This document shows positions 32,577 through 38,549 of a DNA stretch of 38,549 nt, piece after piece. Under the pieces are notes generated by a model. It did no database searches, was not told the DNA's origin, and saw only the letters and a program-made list of their open reading frames with translations. Made by a program: the position numbers and the translations under genes. Origin of the DNA: CAIZLB01 sp039795875 (GTDB lineage: Bacteria; Patescibacteriota; Minisyncoccia; Phycocordibacterales; CAIZLB01); contig JBDKKY010000006.1 of assembly GCA_039795875.1 (NCBI GenBank), forward strand, positions 1 through 38,549, in the 5' to 3' direction. Within the stretch, counting starts at the first letter, position 1. Every line of letters begins with the position of its first letter.

Positions 32577-33953
32577 GTGACCTACTGGAAACAACATTAT
32601 AAGAAAATATTGTTCGTTGTTTGTTTCATTAGTTCATTGGTTGCGGGCACCCGATCATTTGGAGTGTACACACAAAAAGCGGGTGAGTTAGATTCTACCT
32701 TTTCACAACGCAAGAATCTGAGCATATCGACAGTGCTTCAGGTTGATAGTGATGTTACTCGGTCCATGAGCAAGATCGTGTTCTTTGCTCATGATCAAAA
32801 CCAGAGATATAAAGTAACAGCGCCGCCGAATATGGAAGTGGAGTTTTTGGACTGCGTTTTTATTTCAGGAAAGATATCTTTACCTGAAATTAAGAGTTTT
32901 GATAAAAAAGAGATTGAGACAGTTTATCAATTTCCCTATAAACAGTATCTAGCTAAGGATGATGTATATGTATTGATGCAAATAAAAGAATGGGAAAAAG
33001 TTAGAGAGTGTACCGAAGTCTCAAAATATGAATTAATACAAAAATGGTTTATTGGTCTGAAGAATAAATTAACGGAAATCTTTTTAACAGAATACGAACA
33101 TCCATACGCGGGACTCGTTGCAGGAGTATTGGTGGCGGGGAAAGGTTTGATGGATTCCGATACATTGGAAATATTCAAACGAACAAGTCTGAGTCATGTG
33201 GTTGTGTTGTCTGGGTCGAATGTGAGTTTGATTTTGATTTGTATAAAATTGTTGGTCGACAGATTGTTCTTCTGGAAGTGGATTAAGAAAATAATTGTTT
33301 TACTGGCAGTCTGGGCCTTTGTCCTCTTGACTGGAGGTGGGGCGCCGATATATCGTGCTGCCGCCAGTGCATTTTGTGGCATGGTTTTATTTGATAATAA
33401 AACTTCACAGATATATGCCCTGACGGTAGTGATTTTTATTTTGACAATTATCAATCCATTTCAAACTTTCTTTGACCCATCATTTCATCTGACCTGTTGC
33501 GCAACATATGGGCTGATCCTTTTTTCAAAACCGATCGAGACAAAGATCAGGCTCTCTGTATTTAGATCTATTTCAAAGAGCCTTCGAGAGATTATCTCAG
33601 TGACACTGGCGACCCAAGTTTTTGTATTTCCATATATCCTGGCCATGACAGGTTCTTTTTCTAGTGTGTTCTTGTTGAGCAATGTTTTGGTGTTGCCAAT
33701 GATTCCATTCATCATGCTCTTTGGATTTGTGACGATGGTGGGCGGATTGATGGGAATGGGATGGCTAGTTAGTCTGAGTGTTTTTATAAATAATTTTATA
33801 CTCAAGTCTGTATTTTGGATTGTGGGGAAGTTGGCCGCAGTGCCCTATGGATATGTACAGATTGGGAAAGGGTGGAGCGTCGGGGTATTAATAGCCTATT
33901 TTTTGTTGCTATTCTCGATTTTCATCAAAAGTAAGAAAAAACAAACCACTTGA
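32577..33953 (+). CDS. comEC: ComEC/Rec2 membrane channel without nuclease domain
   Basis: Inner-membrane channel for single-stranded DNA uptake (458 aa). It has an N-terminal membrane helix, an OB-like DUF4131 region (about 40-120), and the Competence domain starting near 160 (AGVLVAGKGLM, then TSLSHVVVLSGSNVSLI and LLTGGGAPIYRAAASAF). About eight further membrane helices follow. It stops before the metallo-beta-lactamase part that ends most ComEC proteins; that part is a separate gene at 35327. GTG start. The promoter of the next gene overlaps its stop codon. Confidence 0.9.
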   Translation: MTYWKQHYKKILFVVCFISSLVAGTRSFGVYTQKAGELDSTFSQRKNLSISTVLQVDSDVTRSMSKIVFFAHDQNQRYKVTAPPNMEVEFLDCVFISGKISLPEIKSFDKKEIETVYQFPYKQYLAKDDVYVLMQIKEWEKVRECTEVSKYELIQKWFIGLKNKLTEIFLTEYEHPYAGLVAGVLVAGKGLMDSDTLEIFKRTSLSHVVVLSGSNVSLILICIKLLVDRLFFWKWIKKIIVLLAVWAFVLLTGGGAPIYRAAASAFCGMVLFDNKTSQIYALTVVIFILTIINPFQTFFDPSFHLTCCATYGLILFSKPIETKIRLSVFRSISKSLREIISVTLATQVFVFPYILAMTGSFSSVFLLSNVLVLPMIPFIMLFGFVTMVGGLMGMGWLVSLSVFINNFILKSVFWIVGKLAAVPYGYVQIGKGWSVGVLIAYFLLLFSIFIKSKKKQTT

Positions 33954-33978
33954 CTCTTGCCAAGACTAGTCCTACTAT
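33950..33978 (+). promoter_or_regulatory. Strong promoter of the first G+C-rich gene
   Basis: TTGACT (33950-33955), a 17-bp spacer, and TACTAT (33973-33978) form a good sigma-70-type promoter. Its -35 includes the TGA stop of comEC. A 7-bp hairpin (GTGAGTG 33981-33987 with CACTCAC 34001-34007) follows at about the transcription start. Confidence 0.7.
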
Positions 33979-34041
33979 ATGTGAGTGGGATATGTTCTCA
34001 CACTCACCAAATACTACAACACTCGCACCTAATTGACTAAA

Positions 34042-34581
34042 ATGAGAATCGGATTCACACCCCTCGCTATTACTACCATCCTCATCCCAGCTGGCGCTAT
34101 TCCAGGCTCCGCTGCGATGGTGAAGATGGGCAGTGATGAAGTACCGTACATCAACACCGAAGAGGTGGCCAGCATAGATGCTGTTCACCAGGCCAGAGCG
34201 GACTTGGCTAAAAGACTGCAGGCCATGATTGATGCCCAGAAGAAGACTCTGAGAACCCGCTATGGGACAGACCGCTTGGTTCAGATCAGGCTCACTGAGA
34301 GCGCTGTCCTCGACGGATTTCTGTGGGCAGTGGAGTACAGGCCGGATAACAAGCAGCTCGTCTGTCAAGTTGAGCTGCATACCTTTGAAGGTCCCGACGA
34401 GGCGTTGGTTGATGGCAACTACTCCGGTGTTCGTTTCACCGACCGTGTGACCGAGTGGCCTATCTATGGCATTTCGATGCCGCCCGATGAGGGCCACACC
34501 TTTGATTGGTCAACTCATCGGAATGTCTGGACCCCTGAGCCTCCGCAATCCAACGAGCGCCCACGGCGCAAGAGTAAGTAA
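34042..34581 (+). CDS. G+C-rich secreted protein of unknown function (island 1)
   Basis: Not recognised. It encodes 179 aa with a signal-peptide-like start (MRIGFTPLAITTILIPAGAI, small residues GSAA near 21-24), then a mixed helical and beta domain (about 30-150), a Trp/Pro-rich stretch and a basic tail (RPRRKSK). Its composition differs from its neighbours: positions 34141-34200 are 57% G+C (34 of 60), while 35461-35520 in the MBL gene are 38%. It has its own promoter, a leader hairpin and a strong terminator. A longer TTG start at 34033 is possible. I infer recent acquisition or an unusual selection on composition. Confidence 0.65.
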   Translation: MRIGFTPLAITTILIPAGAIPGSAAMVKMGSDEVPYINTEEVASIDAVHQARADLAKRLQAMIDAQKKTLRTRYGTDRLVQIRLTESAVLDGFLWAVEYRPDNKQLVCQVELHTFEGPDEALVDGNYSGVRFTDRVTEWPIYGISMPPDEGHTFDWSTHRNVWTPEPPQSNERPRRKSK

Positions 34582-34610
34582 GCGCCCCGCTGCCGCGCAA
34601 AAGCACAAAA

Positions 34611-34645
34611 CCCGCACCTGGAATCACACCAGGGGCGGGCCTTTT
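34611..34645. terminator. Strong terminator of island 1, also usable by sodA
   Basis: CCCGC-A-CCTGG (34611-34621) pairs with CCAGG-G-GCGGG (34629-34639), one A-G mismatch, 7-nt loop, followed by C and T5. The reverse strand also ends in a T-rich run. Confidence 0.85.
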
Positions 34646-34655
34646 TATTTACAAA

Positions 34656-35252
34656 TTATTTATACCGCCCCGCAACCGTATCCCAATTTACATTTGCAAA
34701 AAATGCTTCAACATATTTTTTCTTCTCTGATGGTGGTACGTCCAACATGTATGAGTGCTCCCACATATCGAGTGCAAACAACAGTGTTAATCCAGGCAGA
34801 TGCCCATCATGTTGTTCTCCGACCCAGGCGTTAACTAAGTTTCCTGTTGTATCATCTCTATATAACATCGCCCAACCCACACCTCGTGTCATGGCCAATT
34901 GCTGAAATTCTGTGAGCCATGCCTCTGTTGACCCCCATTGCTCGATAATCTTTTTCTCCATGGCTGTTCCATCAGTTTTCTGAAAACCTCCTTCAAATTG
35001 TTCAAAATAATACTCGTGATTTCTCATCCCACCAAATTCGAATCCAAGTCGTCGTCGTAACTCTCCAATCATATACACATTGGCTGCTGCTTCCTCAGGA
35101 GTTTTAGAAAGTTCTGCTATCTTAGTTAAGATCAAATTTGTGTGTTTAACATATCCAGCGTAAAGCTTTAAATGCTCTTCAATTGTTTTTGAGGAGATAC
35201 CTTTTAGCTCTGGAATATTAAATTTTTTTTCAGTGTATGTTGTGTAGTTCAT
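34656..35252 (-). CDS. sodA: Iron/manganese superoxide dismutase
   Basis: Converts superoxide to peroxide and oxygen (198 aa, normal length). The four metal ligands can be placed: His in KTIEEHLKLYAGYVKH, His in GGMRNHEYYFEQF, Asp and His in LFALDMWEHSYMLD. The second ligand block usually reads GGHxNH; here it is GGMRNH. Fe versus Mn preference cannot be told. It is monocistronic on the minus strand and lies between the two halves of ComEC. A role against host-derived or environmental oxygen stress is inference. Confidence 0.93.
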   Translation of the reverse strand: MNYTTYTEKKFNIPELKGISSKTIEEHLKLYAGYVKHTNLILTKIAELSKTPEEAAANVYMIGELRRRLGFEFGGMRNHEYYFEQFEGGFQKTDGTAMEKKIIEQWGSTEAWLTEFQQLAMTRGVGWAMLYRDDTTGNLVNAWVGEQHDGHLPGLTLLFALDMWEHSYMLDVPPSEKKKYVEAFFANVNWDTVAGRYK

Positions 35253-35326
35253 AAATTTAGATTTAGTTTAGATCTTCTTATAAATATCTTAAGTCTAGTT
35301 ACAGTATACTATATAGCACAAGTCCT

Positions 35327-36259
35327 ATGAAAAACCTCTTGTACAAATATAATAGTGTGCTGATTATAGCCTTGATATTGGCTATTTCGACTGGAATTAT
35401 GGGATACACACTATACCTCAATAATGGCTGTCGTCACAGTAACCCTGCAGTAAATTTCCTAGATGTTGGACAAGGCGATGCTATTTACATACGTGATAAT
35501 CTAGGAAAGACGCTTCTTATAGATACAGGTCCCAAAGATGGTGATATCTTTGCCCAGATACAAAACGTAACTATGTGCCCAAAGGTGCACATAGATCAAC
35601 TACTTCTCACACATCCTGATGCTGATCATATAGGCGAGGCAGAACATTTGATTCTCAAAGGTTTAGTTGGAAATGTTTTACAGAATGGATTTATGGATGT
35701 TGATCAACCTGATGAATCTGCCACAGAAAACAGATTGGAAGCACTAACTATTCCCCGAACACATATTGCTGCCGGAGATACTATATATATGAATGATATA
35801 TCAATACAAATACTGTATCCAGAAGGAGAACCATACCTTACGACACTCTCAACTACGACAAAAAAGAAACCCAAAAGATTAGATGACAATAATTTTTCTA
35901 TTGTTGTAAAAATTATCGCGACGACAACCGCTGGAGTAAAAACCTTTTTGCTTACTGGTGATGCACCGATAAAAGTTGAAAATGAGTTGATCAAAAAGTA
36001 CTGTCCACAAAAAGATGTGTGTTGGCCACTTAGATCTAATATCTTGAAACTTGGTCATCACGGGTCGCGAAACTCATCATCAGAACAATTTCTTGATCTG
36101 GTTTCACCAGACGAAGTTGTGATATCCGCCGGAAAAGATAATTCATATCACCATCCTCACGAAGAGACCATGCAACGTGTATATGATCAACGACGCAAAA
36201 AGCCTCTCTTGATCAGAGAGACTTTTCGAGAAGGAAATATCCTATATAAACTAGATTAG
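35327..36259 (+). CDS. ComEC-type metallo-beta-lactamase protein (detached domain)
   Basis: The 310-aa protein has an N-terminal membrane anchor (about 10-30) and then the MBL domain found at the C-terminus of ComEC. NFLDVGQGDAIYI is the ComEC-MBL entry motif. LLTHPDADHIGEA is HxDxDH, LLTGDAP gives the next metal ligand, and KLGHHGSRNSS and ISAGKDNSYHHPH follow. It should sit on the outer face of the membrane and degrade the non-transported DNA strand, as suggested for ComEC MBL domains. It lies 1.37 kb from the channel gene and overlaps rpmB at the 3' end by 4 nt. Confidence 0.9.
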   Translation: MKNLLYKYNSVLIIALILAISTGIMGYTLYLNNGCRHSNPAVNFLDVGQGDAIYIRDNLGKTLLIDTGPKDGDIFAQIQNVTMCPKVHIDQLLLTHPDADHIGEAEHLILKGLVGNVLQNGFMDVDQPDESATENRLEALTIPRTHIAAGDTIYMNDISIQILYPEGEPYLTTLSTTTKKKPKRLDDNNFSIVVKIIATTTAGVKTFLLTGDAPIKVENELIKKYCPQKDVCWPLRSNILKLGHHGSRNSSSEQFLDLVSPDEVVISAGKDNSYHHPHEETMQRVYDQRRKKPLLIRETFREGNILYKLD

Positions 36260-36498
36260 ATCAAGCCTGCTTTTTGCAGAGTTGAGTAAGCGCCATTCTT
36301 TTGAATAGTCTTAAGCGCTCGAGTAGATACGGTTAAAGTAACAGTTTTGTTCAATTCAGGAACAAAAATCTTTTTCTTTTGAAGATTGGCGTATCTTCGC
36401 TTCTTTGTGGTTGGGTTGTATTGAGTCGCACGAGTTCGGTTAGAATATCGTCCTCCATTGATAGAACCTTTTTGAGTGATGGCACAAACTTTTGACAT
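36256..36498 (-). CDS. rpmB: Ribosomal protein bL28
   Basis: The 80-aa large-subunit protein begins MSKVCAITQKGSINGG, then RYSNRTRATQ and KKRRYANLQKKKIFVPELNK, the bL28 core. The Cys in KVCAIT is kept. I chose the ATG at 36498, since the upstream in-frame start at 36546 adds a non-conserved 16-residue extension. The zinc-binding Cys pair of some bL28 proteins is not complete. No Shine-Dalgarno site is visible. Confidence 0.9.
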   Translation of the reverse strand: MSKVCAITQKGSINGGRYSNRTRATQYNPTTKKRRYANLQKKKIFVPELNKTVTLTVSTRALKTIQKNGAYSTLQKAGLI

Positions 36499-36564
36499 GG
36501 GGGTTATATTAGCATGCGTTTTAGCTTTAGGCAAACCATAATCCATTGTGTAAAATAGGACAAT

Positions 36565-37155
36565 ATGTCTTTCATTACACTTCTTATCCTCATCGTCTCA
36601 ATAGTGGCCCACGAAGTGGCCCACGGTATTGCTGCCCTGGCTCAAGGAGATCCGACAGCAAAGCACGCGGGGCGGTTAACCTTGAATCCTATTTCTCATA
36701 TTGATCCTGTGGGGTCCATTCTTATCCCAATATTGTGTGCTATCTCTTCACCGGGATTTATGTTTGGTTGGGCTAAACCAGTGCCAATAAACCCTTATAA
36801 TTTCAAAAATCACCGATGGGGAGAGGCAATCGTATCTTTTGCTGGTCCCTTGGTAAATATCATAATTGCGCTTGTATTTACTGCATTGATTCGATTTGCG
36901 CCTATTTCAGCGGGTTTTGCTTTGTTTTCAGCTTATGTAGTTATTATAAATATAGTGCTGGCCATCTTTAACTTGATCCCCATACCACCACTCGATGGAT
37001 CAAAAATCCTATTTGCTCTTATTCCACAACGATATCACGGGTTTAAAGATTGGATGGAGCAAAAGGGTTTCCTTATTGGATTGGTGGCAGTCTTGATAGT
37101 CTGGCAGTTTGCTGGTCCGGTGGTTTCAAAGATCTTTGTGTTTTTGGTGGGTTGA
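36565..37155 (+). CDS. M50/site-2-protease-like membrane peptidase
   Basis: Intramembrane zinc metallopeptidase family (196 aa). The zinc motif is SIVAHEVAHGIAA (HExxH) in the first helix. LTLNPISHIDPVGSI and SFAGPLVNI are conserved, and the second metal motif is NLIPIPPLDGSKIL with the Asp ligand. About five membrane helices are seen and no PDZ domain, as in the small YwhC/SpoIVFB-like branch. Substrate unknown. TAAAAT lies 8 nt before the ATG. Confidence 0.92.
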   Translation: MSFITLLILIVSIVAHEVAHGIAALAQGDPTAKHAGRLTLNPISHIDPVGSILIPILCAISSPGFMFGWAKPVPINPYNFKNHRWGEAIVSFAGPLVNIIIALVFTALIRFAPISAGFALFSAYVVIINIVLAIFNLIPIPPLDGSKILFALIPQRYHGFKDWMEQKGFLIGLVAVLIVWQFAGPVVSKIFVFLVG

Positions 37156-37164
37156 CTGACAGGA

Positions 37165-37170
37165 TATAAT
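37165..37170 (+). promoter_or_regulatory. -10 box of the 43-aa ORF
   Basis: TATAAT lies 9 nt before the ATG at 37180; the spacing is similar to annotated genes in the window. Confidence 0.5.
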
Positions 37171-37179
37171 TATAGGCAT

Positions 37180-37311
37180 ATGAAGCCTAAATCTTATGAG
37201 CCCACAACTGGACTGAAGAAAGCAATAAAAGAAACCAAAAAAGAAGAAGTTAAACATAAGCTCAAAGGCTATAAAGGTGCTGCCAAACTGCTTAAAGCTT
37301 TAAAAATATAA
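37180..37311 (+). CDS. Small basic protein (43 aa) of unknown function
   Basis: An ATG with a correctly placed TATAAT opens a 43-codon frame ending TAA. The product starts MKPKSYEPTTG and continues as a Lys-rich amphipathic helix (KKAIKETKKEEVKHKLKG), ending AAKLLKALKI. It has about 15 Lys and no Cys, Trp or Phe. Its high charge and -10 placement argue for a real gene, possibly nucleic-acid- or ribosome-binding; that role is a guess. It sits between the M50 peptidase and a terminator hairpin. Confidence 0.55.
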   Translation: MKPKSYEPTTGLKKAIKETKKEEVKHKLKGYKGAAKLLKALKI

Positions 37312-37318
37312 ATAAAAA

Positions 37319-37372
37319 AACCATGTACACAGAGGTCTGCTCTCTTGAGAGAAAACATCGGTATACATGGTT
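37319..37372 (-). terminator. Terminator of the second G+C-rich gene, with nested hairpin
   Basis: AACCATGTA (37319-37327) pairs with TACATGGTT (37364-37372). On the minus strand this is followed by a long T-rich run. The loop contains a perfect 12-bp palindrome TCTCTTGAGAGA (37341-37352), giving a two-level structure. Confidence 0.7.
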
Positions 37373-37379
37373 GTGCTGG

Positions 37380-37817
37380 TCACTCGTAGCTGATCTCAAC
37401 CCACTGCCAATAGTGCTGTGTGGTTGTTAGCGTGGGGGTGTCCACCGTTGTTATCCTTGCCCTGAGTTCTGTCTTCCTGGGGTCAACACGACCCATGGTC
37501 AGGACGAAGACTTCGGTTAGGGGAGCATCTGCGGTAATCCCTTTGGGCCTGCAGATGTAGCCGCGGAGCTGTGTACTGGACTCTGGGTTGCCAAGCCGAG
37601 AGACCACGGTAAAGCTCTGCACGGTGTCAGTTTCTTTCACCTGTGGGCTCCCGGGCTTGCTGTAGAACGAGACAGGTTGGTAAGAAGAACCTGGATAGGA
37701 CTTGGCTGGAGCGTTCTTTGCCCACCAGACGGTCGTCCCCAGTCCTGTGCAAACCAGGGTGATTGTGAGAATGACGCCTAGAAAGGCGAGAACGGAGTTT
37801 ATACGAGGCATTGTCAT
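37380..37817 (-). CDS. G+C-rich membrane-anchored protein of unknown function (island 2)
   Basis: Not recognised. It is a 145-aa protein with an N-terminal membrane segment (about 8-33, SVLAFLGVILTITLVCTGLG), followed by an external Ser/Thr/Pro-rich beta domain. Positions 37501-37560 are 55% G+C (33 of 60), clearly above the flanking genes. It has a strong promoter, a leader of about 110 nt and a terminator, so it forms a one-gene unit like the gene at 34042. A second in-frame ATG at 37811 is an alternative start. Acquisition or a special expression mode is inference. Confidence 0.65.
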   Translation of the reverse strand: MTMPRINSVLAFLGVILTITLVCTGLGTTVWWAKNAPAKSYPGSSYQPVSFYSKPGSPQVKETDTVQSFTVVSRLGNPESSTQLRGYICRPKGITADAPLTEVFVLTMGRVDPRKTELRARITTVDTPTLTTTQHYWQWVEISYE

Positions 37818-37934
37818 AGGTGCGTGTTGGGTTGTGGGGTTCTGATGCGGGAACCGGTAGTGGAATTGAGCGTGAAGGTGTACTGGATCGGACGTCCCGA
37901 CCCCTACCCCTAATAGGCATCTTTAGGTGAGTAT

Positions 37935-37962
37935 ATTATACCATTTTTGACCTAAAAGTCAA
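37935..37962 (-). promoter_or_regulatory. Strong promoter of the second G+C-rich gene
   Basis: On the minus strand, TTGACT (37957-37962), a 16-bp spacer and TATAAT (37935-37940). The same -35 hexamer occurs in the first G+C-rich gene's promoter. Confidence 0.7.
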
Positions 37963-38038
37963 CCAACCATCAGAGCCACCCCAAGGACACCAAAACCCCC
38001 GAAAAAGACAGGTAAAACCCTTGCAAAAGCCTTAAAAA

Positions 38039-38044
38039 TATAGT
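38039..38044 (+). promoter_or_regulatory. -10 candidate of rpsL
   Basis: TATAGT lies 12 nt before the rpsL ATG. No clear -35. Confidence 0.4.
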
Positions 38045-38056
38045 AGATTAGCCCTT

Positions 38057-38479
38057 ATGCCTACATTAAATCAATTGGTAAAAAGAAATCGTTCAAAGGC
38101 AAAAAGAAAGAGTAAGGCGATCACGCTTACTCGTGGTTTCAACACACTACAAAACCGACCCATCTTTTACAATTCACCTTTCAAAAGAGGTGTATGTACA
38201 AAGGTAACAACAAAAACTCCTAAGAAGCCTAACTCAGCTGTTCGAAAGATTGCCCGAGTTCGACTTACAAATGGTCAAGAAGTTACAGCCTACATTCCAG
38301 GGGAGGGCCACAACCTACAAGAGCACTCAGTGGTTCTTATCCGAGGTGGTCGTGTAAAAGACCTTGGTATTCGATATACAATCGTACGAGGAAAGCTCGA
38401 CTGTTCAGGCGTTGATAAGCGTCGAAAGGTTCGATCTATGTACGGTACAAAGAGACCAAAAGCAGTAGTTAAGAAATAG
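38057..38479 (+). CDS. rpsL: Ribosomal protein uS12, variant
   Basis: Decoding-centre protein (140 aa; E. coli has 124). The conserved TPKKPNSAVRK and PGEGHNLQEHSVVLIRGGRVKDL blocks are intact. After KDL, other bacteria have PGVRYH; here the protein reads GIRYT, so the conserved proline (E. coli Pro91) is missing, directly read as GAC CTT GGT at 38360-38368. An insertion of about 14 residues precedes KRGVC (about 25-40). It probably starts a str operon that continues past the window. Confidence 0.95.
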   Translation: MPTLNQLVKRNRSKAKRKSKAITLTRGFNTLQNRPIFYNSPFKRGVCTKVTTKTPKKPNSAVRKIARVRLTNGQEVTAYIPGEGHNLQEHSVVLIRGGRVKDLGIRYTIVRGKLDCSGVDKRRKVRSMYGTKRPKAVVKK

Positions 38480-38512
38480 TTATCAAACGAACTTTGAACG
38501 GTTCTTAGAACA

Positions 38513-38549
38513 ATGAAAAGTCCACATAACCGGAGTACTGGAGTCAAAA
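38513..38549 (+). CDS. Possible start of the next gene (partial)
   Basis: An ATG at 38513 opens a frame of 12 codons that runs off the window (MKSPHNRSTGVK). In the str operon rpsG follows rpsL, but these residues are not recognisable as uS7, so this is only a candidate. Confidence 0.2.
   Translation, partial: MKSPHNRSTGVK

Larger units (their letters stand above)
37818..38056. other. 239-bp divergent intergenic region
   Basis: No gene is supported. It holds the long C-rich leader of the second G+C-rich gene (to about 37928), its promoter, and the -10 (TATAGT, 38039-38044) of rpsL. Confidence 0.6.

Noticed and set aside
1..38549. CRISPR arrays, insertion sequences or transposases
   Set aside because: No regularly spaced repeats, cas genes, transposase motifs or terminal inverted repeats were seen.

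Overview
The window looks like a genome segment of an ultra-small bacterium of the Patescibacteria / Candidate Phyla Radiation, most likely Parcubacteria-like. The reasons are compact AT-rich coding, small single-copy housekeeping proteins, a type IV pilus operon beside competence genes, many secreted or membrane proteins without clear homologues, very few visible Shine-Dalgarno sites, and -10 boxes placed 6-9 nt before start codons, which suggests leaderless mRNAs. TGA is used as a stop, so the code is the standard bacterial one. The phylum is an inference from gene content, not from a marker tree.

Layout. Positions 1-3251 (minus) hold the 5' part of a giant coiled-coil protein (more than 1,083 aa) with an HELAH zinc-peptidase-like motif; its 3' end lies outside the window. 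Next come a LysM/M23 cell-wall hydrolase, a ComM-like protein that has lost its ATPase motifs, a single-pass membrane protein of unknown function, a NYN-domain protein and rpsO (to 8038). Positions 8199-11533 carry a Xer recombinase, exonuclease III and the CCA-adding enzyme. Positions 11578-13710 carry four tRNAs (Arg-UCG, Gly-GCC, Pro-UGG, Gly-UCC), a YraN-like nuclease and a membrane-tethered trypsin-like protease. Positions 13793-18867 hold HU, ClpP, RsmE, a trigger factor without a PPIase domain, Mn-type pyrophosphatase and NusA.

Positions 19064-27104 are mainly the pilus region: PilB, PilC and four prepilin-like genes ending in a 593-aa PilX-like putative tip protein. An SAHH-like gene and an RRM protein are interspersed. 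Then follow tpiA-pgk, a DoxX protein and a HIT protein, then recJ-rnhA-comEC. ComEC is split: the membrane channel is at 32577-33953 and the metallo-beta-lactamase part is a separate gene at 35327-36259. Between them lie sodA and a G+C-rich secreted-protein gene. The end of the window has rpmB, a site-2-protease-like peptidase, an unannotated 43-aa basic ORF, a second G+C-rich membrane-anchored gene, and rpsL.

Functional theme. PilB/PilC/pilins, split ComEC, the degenerate ComM, RecJ, ExoIII and RNase H together fit DNA uptake and processing. The most unusual items are the two G+C-rich one-gene units with strong promoters, their own terminators and a similar leader sequence; the dead ComM; the giant HELAH protein; the uS12 lacking a conserved proline; and the pervasive close-set -10/start-codon arrangement.
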